Shown: positions 1-6,420 of the stretch, piece after piece
Numbering within the stretch: the stretch's first letter is position 1
Layout of the letters: each line of letters starts with the position of its first letter
Source of the DNA: Candidatus Uhrbacteria bacterium RIFOXYB12_FULL_58_10
GTDB lineage: Bacteria > Patescibacteriota > Patescibacteriia > UBA9934 > GWF2-40-263
Length of the DNA stretch: 6,420 bases
Reading direction: 5' to 3'
Assembly: GCA_943357275.1 (NCBI GenBank)
Contig: CALRGL010000059.1
Coordinates: forward strand, 1 to 6,420
The notes under the pieces: model-generated
Databases searched by the model: none
What the model was told of the DNA's origin: nothing
Seen by the model: the letters and a program-made list of their open reading frames with translations, nothing else
Made by a program: the position numbers and the translations under genes

Positions 1-1154
1 AGATCGATCGCCTCTTGTCGATCTAATCGTCGAAATAAATTAATCTCGTCTTCTTTCCCTTCTTGAAGAGCTGCCTCAGCGATCTCGTTAATAATCGTCA
101 TTGGGTCATCATCATAAGGATCTTCGTTTGTCACAATCACAACATCAGCTTGTTTTGCAGACATCTGTCCGAGAATGGCACGACGTGCGCGATCGCGACC
201 ACCGCCAGTTGAACCAAGAACATGAATCAATCGCTTAGAATGCATCAACGCCAGAGCGTCGTACGTTGCTTGTAGGGCAATTGGTTCAGGTCCGTAATCG
301 ACAATGACAGAAAAGGGCTGGCCTTCACTGATTTGTTCGAGTCGGCCAGCAACTGGTTTGAGTTCAGCAACCGTTTTTGCAATCGCATTCAATTCAAATC
401 CAAGCGCTTGAGCCGTTGTGATAGCGCCAAGAACATTGTGAAAATTGTAACGACCGATTGGATGAAAGGTAAACGCTGTTTTGTCGATTGTAAACGTTGT
501 TCCTTCTGATGTCATGGTCACGCGATCCGCGTTGTGTCCAAATCCGATTTGTTTTCCTGCGTTGAACGATAAAAAATAAGCCGAATGTTCGTCCAAAACG
601 TTCACGACACTCAACTTCTCAACGGGTTTTCCCTTCAATACTTTGGTTGGCAATCCAGCAAGCGTAGAAAACAACACACCTTTTGCTTGTTTGTAAGCTT
701 CAAATCCGCCATGTGCCTCGATGTGTTCTGGGGTGAGATTGGTAAACACGGCCACATCAAAATGAATGCCCACGTGACGATTCTGTACAATCCCTTGTGA
801 AGAAACCTCGACAAGAGCGTACTGACACCCTGCGTCAGCCATCTGCTTTAACATCTTTTGTGTTTGAAAACGACCGAGCATGGTCATCTTTTGATCATTC
901 TGCCATTCACGGTCCGCAATCTTAAACCCAGCTGTTGTTGTCCATCCAACGGTTGCTCCACAGCCTTCTAAAATTCTTCCAAGAAACTGAACTGTTGAAG
1001 ATTTTCCATTGGTGCCTGTAACACCAATCACAACCATTCGCTTGGAAGGGTTGTGATAAATCTTGGCAGACACGTGTGCCAGTGCCAAGTGATACTGATT
1101 AAGCAGTGATTCCGGAAGCATCTTCCGAATCCGTTGTTTAAGCATACAAACCAT
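1..1154 (-). CDS. murE: MurE-like Mur ligase lacking the N-terminal domain (3' end cut by window)
   Basis: Probable UDP-N-acetylmuramyl-tripeptide synthetase, which joins the third stem-peptide amino acid to UDP-MurNAc-dipeptide using ATP in the cytoplasm. About 384 residues are visible and the reading frame leaves the window at base 1. Seen: the P-loop GVTGTNGKSS (44-53), VEVSSQ (115-120), the central-domain motif NLTPEHIEAHGG (139-150), a likely carbamylated lysine in AYKQAK (K158), GRYNFHN (234-240), GRLE (270-273), VDYGPEP (285-291), GGGRDR (317-322) and NEDPYDDDP (343-351). The start ATG overlaps the murD stop as TAATG, implying translational coupling; M4 is an alternative. The P-loop sits near residue 50, versus about 110 in ordinary MurE, so the N-terminal UDP-binding domain is missing. 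An in-frame stop at 1188-1190 excludes a longer form. The histidine of the usual DYAHTPD motif and the arginine of DNPR are both absent, so the amino acid added cannot be inferred. A related Mur ligase with a different role is possible. Confidence 0.85.
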   Translation of the reverse strand, partial: MVCMLKQRIRKMLPESLLNQYHLALAHVSAKIYHNPSKRMVVIGVTGTNGKSSTVQFLGRILEGCGATVGWTTTAGFKIADREWQNDQKMTMLGRFQTQKMLKQMADAGCQYALVEVSSQGIVQNRHVGIHFDVAVFTNLTPEHIEAHGGFEAYKQAKGVLFSTLAGLPTKVLKGKPVEKLSVVNVLDEHSAYFLSFNAGKQIGFGHNADRVTMTSEGTTFTIDKTAFTFHPIGRYNFHNVLGAITTAQALGFELNAIAKTVAELKPVAGRLEQISEGQPFSVIVDYGPEPIALQATYDALALMHSKRLIHVLGSTGGGRDRARRAILGQMSAKQADVVIVTNEDPYDDDPMTIINEIAEAALQEGKEDEINLFRRLDRQEAID

Positions 1155-2623
1155 TACTTCTGTTGTTTTAATGCTTCGACACCTGCTTTAAATTGATCTC
1201 CTCGATCAAATTCATTTTTGAAAATACCAAAACTAGAGGTTCCTGGAGACAAAAGAACAACATCTCCCAACGAGACAATATTCTTGATGGAATCAAACGC
1301 CTCTTTCATAGAATTTACGCGAACTGACGGTGCACCAGATCCAATTGCTCGTTCAAAATCATCTGCCGCTGTTCCGTCAAACACAACAACAAACTTACAT
1401 TTCTCTCCAATCTTTTTTCCTACTTCTGTAAAACTAAGACCTTTGGATGATCCTCCACCCATTAGCACAACGTTTCCACCTTTGCTGAATCGATCCAAAG
1501 CAGCCATAAGTCCCTCTGGGGACGTTGCGGTTGTATCGTTTACATAAATGACTCCGTCGATTTCTGCCAAAACTTCTTGTCGACCAGGAAGTCCAGCGAA
1601 TGACTTGAGTGCCTCGTGAATCTGCTCATCTGAGACACCTGCAAAATGTGCGGCAAGAGATGCAGAAAGGGCATTCATCACGTTGTGTTCACCTTCAATT
1701 CTAATATCATGGACATGGGCAACCTCAACTGTTTTTCCATTGATGACACGTATCAACTTGTCGTCATTGGCATACATTCCCTCTTTTCCTTCTGAAAGAG
1801 GTTTTGAAGAAAACCAATAAATATGTTCAGATTTTACACGCGTTACAATATCTTCCATGATTGCTTGATCCGCATTCAAAATGGCAATTTGTCCAGGCTT
1901 TTGTTGTTGAAAAATAAGCTCCTTTGCTTTTACATAATGATCGAATGATGCGTATCGATCCAAGTGATCTTCATAGGCATTTGTCAAAATGGCAATTTCT
2001 GGTCCAATCTCTAAACCTTCAAGACTTTCCAAGAGCCAAGAAGAAAGCTCAAGAACAATCGGAACAGGGGCGGTTTCCTCGAGTAACCAATCTAAATCTT
2101 CCAAAGGTGAACGAGTAATATTTCCCGCGACAACCGCTTTTGGATGAACGGTCTTTAGCATCTCACCAAGAAGAGCCGTTGTTGTAGATTTTCCACGAGT
2201 ACCCGTGATCGAATAAATAGGAAACGGACAAAAACGGAAAAAAAGAGAAATGTCACTTTCAATAGGAACGTTCGCTTCTTTTGCAAGCAAAATAAACTGC
2301 GATTCTCGTGCAACCCCAGGGTTTTGCATCACAAGATCCACGTTGGTGAAATCGTCGGCTTGATGTTCTCCAAGCACAAACACCGGCTGATAAATATCTC
2401 GATCTTTATACTCGGCCTTGTACTGGGTATACCACTTGGTAATTTCTTCAACGGATTCTTTGAGTTCTTCTTTGCTTTTCAAGTCTGTAATCACAATCTG
2501 AGCTCCATGTCGCATCAGCCATTTTGCCGCTCCAACACCACTTCCCTGTTTAAAACGACCAAGCCCCATGACCGTGACTGCTGCATCTTGGAAGCTCTCA
2601 ATTGAAGTAAGATCGATTGCCAT
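1154..2623 (-). CDS. murD: UDP-N-acetylmuramoyl-L-alanine--D-glutamate ligase (MurD)
   Basis: Cytoplasmic ATP-dependent ligase adding D-glutamate to UDP-MurNAc-L-Ala in peptidoglycan synthesis. The 489 residues cover all three Mur domains. They are a Rossmann-like UDP-binding domain (GLGRFKQGSGVG at 20-31; NPGV at 101-104), the ATPase domain (P-loop GTRGKST at 141-147, ELSSW at 192-196, EDHLDRY at 218-224, candidate carbamylated K234, GEHNVMNALS at 311-320) and the C-terminal domain (GLPGRQE at 344-350, NDTTATSPE at 362-370, GGGSSKG at 389-395, LLSPGTSSFG at 457-466, FDRGDQF at 472-478). It is about 50 residues longer than E. coli MurD (438), partly from a charged insert near 50-80. The P-loop carries Arg where Asn is usual. 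NDTTATS replaces the common NDSKATN, losing the lysine equivalent to E. coli K319 while keeping the later lysine (K394). The start follows the glycosyltransferase stop by one base and has an AGGGA motif 9 nt upstream. The SPGTSSFG and RGDQF C-terminus fits MurD better than MurC or MurF. Confidence 0.95.
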   Translation of the reverse strand: MAIDLTSIESFQDAAVTVMGLGRFKQGSGVGAAKWLMRHGAQIVITDLKSKEELKESVEEITKWYTQYKAEYKDRDIYQPVFVLGEHQADDFTNVDLVMQNPGVARESQFILLAKEANVPIESDISLFFRFCPFPIYSITGTRGKSTTTALLGEMLKTVHPKAVVAGNITRSPLEDLDWLLEETAPVPIVLELSSWLLESLEGLEIGPEIAILTNAYEDHLDRYASFDHYVKAKELIFQQQKPGQIAILNADQAIMEDIVTRVKSEHIYWFSSKPLSEGKEGMYANDDKLIRVINGKTVEVAHVHDIRIEGEHNVMNALSASLAAHFAGVSDEQIHEALKSFAGLPGRQEVLAEIDGVIYVNDTTATSPEGLMAALDRFSKGGNVVLMGGGSSKGLSFTEVGKKIGEKCKFVVVFDGTAADDFERAIGSGAPSVRVNSMKEAFDSIKNIVSLGDVVLLSPGTSSFGIFKNEFDRGDQFKAGVEALKQQK

Positions 2624-2624
2624 A

Positions 2625-3284
2625 TTAAAATTTCCCTAACAAATTAGCGATTCGTATCGCAAAATGCGATTGAAGAATTTCAGTCGCCATGCGGATGTAT
2701 TGTATCACACCTTTAAATAAGCCCATTTTTTGAACGTTGGATACGCTGTTTAGATTCGTTAAAACAACAGATCCGTAGGGCAACTTGTTTAATCGACAAC
2801 AATAATTCAACGCAACTTCAACCATACGTCCCTGTAAATATTCTGGGGCAATGGCTTCGATCACTTCTCGTTGCAAGGCTCGTTGTCCACTCACAAGTGG
2901 TAAATAACGTCTGACGTTTTTCTGCATTGGACCACAAGATCGAACGCCCACATTCATCACTCTGGCTCCGCTTAAAACGGGAGAGACAATTTGTTCAAGA
3001 TGTTCTGTTGTGAGCCCAACCAGATTTGCGTCCAGGATAAGCAGAACGTCTGCATCTGTTTTGGTCAGTGCGTATAAAAGTGCTTGTCCTTTTCCAAGTT
3101 GTCGTTTGCGTTCAAAAAGAGTCACACCCGTTTGTCGTGCACGCACAACCGTTTCATCTGTTGATCCGTCAGAGATCACCATGACCTCTTGGACCAAATC
3201 AAAAGATTGAACAACGTTTACAACGTCCGTGATTGTTTTTTCTTCATTGTGAGCAAAAATAATCGCACACACTCGTTGATTCAT
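2625..3284 (-). CDS. family 2 glycosyltransferase (GT-A fold)
   Basis: Transfers a sugar from a nucleotide- or lipid-linked donor; acceptor unknown. The 219 residues show the GT2 signatures in order: IIFAHNEE (8-15, the usual aYNEE strand), ISDGSTDET (37-45, nucleotide-binding acidic loop), GKGQAL (64-69) and LLILDAN (81-87, the DXD position). These are followed by SGQRALQRE (132-140) and GRMVEVAL (152-159), which resemble the acceptor-side region of GT2 enzymes of the glucosyl-3-phosphoglycerate-synthase/dolichyl-phosphate type. The DXD motif reads Asp-Ala-Asn, so only its first aspartate remains. There is no long hydrophobic segment, so it is probably soluble or peripheral; the C-terminal helix (about 187-219) is amphipathic and basic and could touch membrane. 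The start ATG overlaps the preceding gene's stop as ATGA, and no clear Shine-Dalgarno precedes it, so coupled translation is likely. Its place just before murD suggests an envelope polysaccharide or glycolipid role, which is an inference only. Confidence 0.88.
   Translation of the reverse strand: MNQRVCAIIFAHNEEKTITDVVNVVQSFDLVQEVMVISDGSTDETVVRARQTGVTLFERKRQLGKGQALLYALTKTDADVLLILDANLVGLTTEHLEQIVSPVLSGARVMNVGVRSCGPMQKNVRRYLPLVSGQRALQREVIEAIAPEYLQGRMVEVALNYCCRLNKLPYGSVVLTNLNSVSNVQKMGLFKGVIQYIRMATEILQSHFAIRIANLLGKF
2633..2637 (-). promoter_or_regulatory. probable ribosome binding site of murD
   Basis: AGGGA lies 9 nt before the murD ATG, inside the last codons of the glycosyltransferase. It is the clearest Shine-Dalgarno-like motif at any gene joint here and supports the chosen murD start. 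It is an imperfect match to AGGAGG, so it could be incidental. Confidence 0.4.
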
Positions 3285-3955
3285 AAGAGAGGAGATGTAC
3301 CTTTGGTTGTTCCAAATTGACGGATCGCTTTTTCAAGCAGGACTCGAAGTTGTTCACCTCGCTTTACAAACGGAATGAGAATTTGATACCCCGATACCAC
3401 AAGTTGGTTTAATGATTCGATCGTGCGATCGAGATAAATAAGGGCTAAATCATATTCTTTTTGAATCAACTGAAACAAAAAGGGATCCTCTGAGGGATCT
3501 TGCATCCTGCCAATCGACAACTTGATTGGCACCATCTTTGCATTGAGATACACACGAAACATGTCTTTTGATGTGTTTTCTCCTGTTTGATACTGATTCT
3601 TTGCAAAGACAAATAAATCATCACTCCATGCGTAAGCTTGGAGATACAGCGGATCACGTTCCAGTTGATTTTTGAGTTGTTCTAACAGAGAAGTCCGTGT
3701 ATCGACTTCGAGCGTATGGTCATGGTCCGCGTGATCTTGATGGAGAAGCTCTGGACCAACATTCAACACAAATTCATCTTCGACACGATCTTCTGTGTCC
3801 ATCTGTTCTTTTAAGATCCGCATTTCCATAGCGGACTGAGGAAGATGAAGATGTTCGACAAACTCGTAGACTTGTTCCAGATCTTCTTCAAGTACGTCAA
3901 TTTCATCACGCTGAAACACCCACGCATGATCATCAGGATCGAATGCTGATGTCAT
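3281..3955 (-). CDS. hypothetical acidic, helix-rich protein coupled to the translin-family gene
   Basis: I do not recognise this 224-residue protein. The N-terminal third (about 1-82) is strongly acidic, with a run of Glu/Asp at 17-34 and a His/Asp cluster HQDHADHDH at 72-80 that could bind a metal. The middle (about 87-120) and the C-terminus (about 157-213) look like amphipathic helices, with a basic patch near the end (VKRGEQLR, 197-204). There is no signal peptide or membrane segment. The chosen ATG lies inside the end of the translin-family gene, giving a 23-nt overlap, preceded by a weak AGAAG motif. The stop overlaps the glycosyltransferase start as ATGA. A real gene is supported by the full-length open frame, its fit between two coupled neighbours and the protein-like composition. 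The tight coupling makes it a candidate partner of the translin-like protein, but no translin motif is visible in it. Confidence 0.75.
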   Translation of the reverse strand: MTSAFDPDDHAWVFQRDEIDVLEEDLEQVYEFVEHLHLPQSAMEMRILKEQMDTEDRVEDEFVLNVGPELLHQDHADHDHTLEVDTRTSLLEQLKNQLERDPLYLQAYAWSDDLFVFAKNQYQTGENTSKDMFRVYLNAKMVPIKLSIGRMQDPSEDPFLFQLIQKEYDLALIYLDRTIESLNQLVVSGYQILIPFVKRGEQLRVLLEKAIRQFGTTKGTSPLL

Positions 3956-4505
3956 AGGACATTTCTTCTAGGCGACTCAAATTCTTTTTTGCCTGATCAA
4001 ACTTGGTTCTCAGATACCCGGTAAGATCCAAGCTTAAAAAATACTCAATGATCATTTCAACGGTCTCGCGCGCTGGAGACAATGCTTCCACGTTTCCAAG
4101 CGTTACTTGTCGAAGGGCATAGCGAACAATCTCTCCGGTTGCGTCTGAGAGTCCTGCAAAGTAAGTACTTGCATTCATGGCTCGTTTATCAATTTCCCCA
4201 ACAGTGCCTTTTTCTAAAAACTGCTGGAAGATAAGGGCTTCCGCGTATTCTTCCAACGCAGCATGGTACGCACCTTCATACTGAAGTTCTGGATGTTTTT
4301 TAAAAAGCCGTTCTTCTGCTTGAAACAGTTCTTTTGCTTTTTGAAGCAAGGCCTCTGCATCTTTTTTGCTGTCGCGATGAAGCGCAAAAATAGCTCGTTT
4401 AGAAAGCCCAAGAGCTTCATTCCCTCGTCCGATGGTTTCGCGACGTGCTTTTGCGTGAGATTGGTACTCTTTTTGAAGTTTTGTAAGAATGCTCGGTGTT
4501 TTCAT
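3933..4505 (-). CDS. translin/TRAX-family protein, probable endoribonuclease
   Basis: All-helical single-stranded nucleic-acid-binding protein of the translin superfamily. Eukaryotic translin and TRAX form the octameric C3PO RNase, and archaea have homo-oligomeric relatives. The 190 residues match the family's usual size and motif order. GLSKRAIFALHR (33-44) resembles human TRAX ESKRTIFLLHR. EYAEALIFQQF (86-96) resembles EYVEAVSFQHF. YFAGLSDATGEIVR (115-128) resembles YLLGVADLTGELMR. The C-terminal SRLEEMSYDISIRS (177-190) resembles translin VEEVVYDLSIRGF. E86, E89, D121 and E125 align with TRAX E126, E129, D193 and E197, the catalytic metal-binding residues, so nuclease activity is plausible; translin itself lacks this set. 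The homology statements rest on remembered human sequences. The ATG follows the ATPase stop by 12 nt without a clear Shine-Dalgarno. Some archaeal homologues carry a legacy 'haloacid dehalogenase' label, but no HAD motif is present. Its RNA or DNA substrate cannot be told from sequence. Confidence 0.88.
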   Translation of the reverse strand: MKTPSILTKLQKEYQSHAKARRETIGRGNEALGLSKRAIFALHRDSKKDAEALLQKAKELFQAEERLFKKHPELQYEGAYHAALEEYAEALIFQQFLEKGTVGEIDKRAMNASTYFAGLSDATGEIVRYALRQVTLGNVEALSPARETVEMIIEYFLSLDLTGYLRTKFDQAKKNLSRLEEMSYDISIRS

Positions 4506-4517
4506 AATACATCTGTT

Positions 4518-6420
4518 TTATCTGTCTGTTGATTGGCGAATAAGAAACCAACTTTTGAAAAATTCAATACTAAAGAGCTTGACGAAGGCTATCATAAACA
4601 ACACAGACCAATCAGACAAGGAAAGAGGAACAACCTCGAAAATCGCTTGGAAAAAGGGATGAACCATTCCTAAAATCATTAAAGACAGACCAACCCCCAC
4701 CCCAATTAACAAAGCTTTGTTAGCAAACGGATTGATCTGAATAAAGGATCTTCGAAAACTTTTTACAACAAAGACAAAGAACAACGAATCAATCCCAACA
4801 GCTGCAAACATCATTGATTGAATGTAAATGATAGATTCCCCTTTACTCAACAGCCAATAGTACAGACCAAAAAGAACACCATTTGTGATAATACCGGTCA
4901 AGAGCATAAGCCCAACCATCTGACGATTAATCACAGGTTCATCGCGACGATGAGGTTTGAGTGACATCACATCTTGCTCACCTGGCTCCAAGGTTAGTCC
5001 AATGTTTGGAAACGTATCTGCCACCAGGTTGATCCAAAGAATTTGTGCAGGAAGGAGCGGCATGGGAAGTCCGAGCAAAATCGAACCAGTAATTAAAATA
5101 ATCTCTGTAAAACTTCCTGATAACAAGTAGACAATGGACTTGCGGATATTATCAAAGATGACTCGCCCTTCTCGAATAGCACTCGTAATGGTCTTTAAGT
5201 TACTATCAAGCAGCACGATGTCAGACGCTTGTTTGGCAACTTCTGTACCAGAACCAACAGCAACACCAATGTCCGCTAATTTGAGTGCGGGTGCATCATT
5301 GACACCGTCTCCTGTCATTGCCACAACGTCCCCGCGAGATTGCAAGGCTTGGACGATACGAAGTTTATGATGGGGTTCAACACGTGCAAAAATAGAAATC
5401 CGTGCAATCCGTTTTTGTAATTCTACTTCTGTCCATGCGTCTAATTCCACCCCTGTCACAACCGAATGTATTCCAGCATCAATACCGGCTTCAGCAGCAA
5501 TCGCAATGGCTGTTTTTGGATGATCGCCCGTAATCATGATGGTACGAACTCCTGCTTGGCGAGCCTGTTCAATCTGAAGTTTTGCTTCTGGTCGAAGAGG
5601 GTCTCGTAGCCCAATGAATCCTTCAAACACAAATCCCTTACACGATTCAACATCAATAAACGAAACCGCTTTTTTATAATCTCGAGAAATAACCATTAAG
5701 ACACGAATCCCTTTGGAAGCAAGATCTGTGACAACTGTTTCAAGATGATCTTGCTGCTTTTTAGAAAAATCACAAAACCGCATCAAACGATCAGGAGCTC
5801 CTTTAAAAATAACACGTGATCCCTGTTCAAGTTTATGAGCCGTGCCCATGAACTTATTCTTACTTTCAAACGGAACAACTGCTTTTCTTGTAAAACGTTC
5901 TCGGAGTCGGGAAGGATCAAGTTGTTCCTTTAAAGCAAGAAGAAGGAGTGCTCGTTCTGTAGGACTCCCTTGCGCTTGTTGTCCATCTTTGTTTGTCGTT
6001 AAAATTGCATCATTACAAAGAACGCTAAGCTCAATAACTTTTTTTGCCTGCTTTGAAAGAATGATGGACGAATCAGCTAGATCATAGAGTTTGTCTGCTG
6101 CAAACAAATGAGAGGCTCTCATTTCACCTTGCGTGATTGTTCCTGTTTTATCGGTACAAATCACAGAAACACTTCCCAACGTTTCAGCTGCCACAAGACG
6201 TCTAACCAGTGCTCTCTCATGCAAGATCCGTTGCATCCCAATAGCTAAAATAATCGTTACGGAAACCGTCAATCCTTCAGGAATCGCCGCAACCGCAAGA
6301 GCAATACTCATCTGAAACATCTCAACTGGACTACGCCCCGTCAACACACCAAGACAAAAAATACTCAAAATGAGACCAAAAATAACAATAGCAATCCAAT
6401 GAGCCAATTGATTCAACTCA
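4518..6420 (-). CDS. P2-type cation-transporting ATPase (Ca2+/Mn2+-like), 5' end cut by window
   Basis: Membrane pump that couples ATP hydrolysis to cation movement. The frame stays open to the right edge, so the N-terminus, TM1-3 and the actuator domain with TGES lie outside. Numbering here starts at the TTG at 6416, which is an internal leucine rather than a start. Seen: TM4 with AAIPEGL (43-49), phosphorylation site DKTGTIT (89-95, D89), SPTERAL (151-157) and KGAP (205-208) of the nucleotide domain, TGDHPKTA (296-303), VEPHHK (346-351), TGDGVNDAPALK (368-379), TM5 with SGSFTE (433-438), TM6 with NLVADTFP (463-470), then four more hydrophobic segments (about 500-523, 535-553, 568-586, 602-626). 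Of the SERCA Ca2+ ligands, E309, E771, N796 and D800 have counterparts (E47, E438, N463, D467), while N768 is Ser and T799 is Ala. That keeps site II and alters site I, as expected for a one-ion Ca2+ or Mn2+ pump. It is the first gene of the visible operon. Confidence 0.95.
   Translation of the reverse strand, partial: ELNQLAHWIAIVIFGLILSIFCLGVLTGRSPVEMFQMSIALAVAAIPEGLTVSVTIILAIGMQRILHERALVRRLVAAETLGSVSVICTDKTGTITQGEMRASHLFAADKLYDLADSSIILSKQAKKVIELSVLCNDAILTTNKDGQQAQGSPTERALLLLALKEQLDPSRLRERFTRKAVVPFESKNKFMGTAHKLEQGSRVIFKGAPDRLMRFCDFSKKQQDHLETVVTDLASKGIRVLMVISRDYKKAVSFIDVESCKGFVFEGFIGLRDPLRPEAKLQIEQARQAGVRTIMITGDHPKTAIAIAAEAGIDAGIHSVVTGVELDAWTEVELQKRIARISIFARVEPHHKLRIVQALQSRGDVVAMTGDGVNDAPALKLADIGVAVGSGTEVAKQASDIVLLDSNLKTITSAIREGRVIFDNIRKSIVYLLSGSFTEIILITGSILLGLPMPLLPAQILWINLVADTFPNIGLTLEPGEQDVMSLKPHRRDEPVINRQMVGLMLLTGIITNGVLFGLYYWLLSKGESIIYIQSMMFAAVGIDSLFFVFVVKSFRRSFIQINPFANKALLIGVGVGLSLMILGMVHPFFQAIFEVVPLSLSDWSVLFMIAFVKLFSIEFFKSWFLIRQSTDR

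Noticed and set aside
186..200. GCGATCGC-like palindrome, as in cyanobacterial HIP1 repeats
   Set aside because: Only one copy was noticed, within coding sequence, so it gives no support for a repeat family or a cyanobacterial origin.
585..800. Plus-strand open frame of 71 codons
   Set aside because: It lies antisense to conserved MurE-like coding sequence and its translation resembles no protein family. The other plus-strand frames in the window are likewise antisense shadows.
3281..3955. The hypothetical protein as a second translin/TRAX subunit
   Set aside because: Its size is similar, but no HR, EYxEA, DxTGE or YDxSIR motif can be found in it. Partnership is suggested only by gene coupling.
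4214..4420. Second minus-strand frame inside the translin-family gene
   Set aside because: It is a lysine/phenylalanine-rich shifted reading of the translin gene, which itself shows clear family motifs over the same bases.
3933..4505. Haloacid dehalogenase label for the translin-like gene
   Set aside because: There is no DxDxT motif or other HAD signature. The label persists on some archaeal translin homologues for historical reasons.
4506..4517. Promoter or terminator between the ATPase and translin genes
   Set aside because: The 12-nt gap has no room for either and shows no hairpin or T-tract.
6414..6416. TTG as the start codon of the ATPase
   Set aside because: The frame continues upstream to the window edge, and the protein from this point lacks TM1-3 and the actuator domain. 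The TTG is an internal leucine codon.

Overview
All six genes in this window lie on the minus strand, read from high to low coordinates, and appear to form a single operon. In transcription order they are: a P2-type cation-pumping ATPase (N-terminus beyond the right edge); a translin/TRAX-family protein; an unrecognised acidic protein; a family-2 glycosyltransferase; MurD; and a MurE-like ligase (C-terminus beyond the left edge). The joints are 12 nt apart, a 23-nt overlap, an ATGA overlap, a 1-nt gap and a TAATG overlap. No gap is long enough for an internal promoter or terminator, and no stretch over 300 bases lacks a gene. No RNA gene, repeat, mobile element or CRISPR array was seen.

The likely source is an uncultured bacterium of the Candidate Phyla Radiation (Patescibacteria), with moderate confidence. 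Support comes from the Mur ligases: MurD with GTRGKST, NDTTATSPE and FKNEFDRGD motifs, and a MurE-like protein that lacks the N-terminal UDP-binding domain and has NEDPYDDDP where DNPR-type motifs normally sit. These resemble CPR Mur ligases as I remember them; no database search was possible. TGA serves as a stop codon in two genes, which argues against the recoded (TGA = Gly) Gracilibacteria/Absconditabacteria.

MurD and the MurE-like ligase would add the second and third residues of the peptidoglycan stem peptide in the cytoplasm. The glycosyltransferase may act on an envelope polymer. The ATPase would pump a divalent cation (Ca2+ or Mn2+ by family) across the membrane.

The most unusual gene is the translin/TRAX homologue. 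It keeps all four acidic residues that align with the human TRAX RNase active site. The family is well known in eukaryotes (the C3PO RNase) and archaea but is little described in bacteria. Here it is coupled to an unrecognised acidic partner gene and embedded among cell-envelope genes, so it is the best candidate for undescribed biology in this window.
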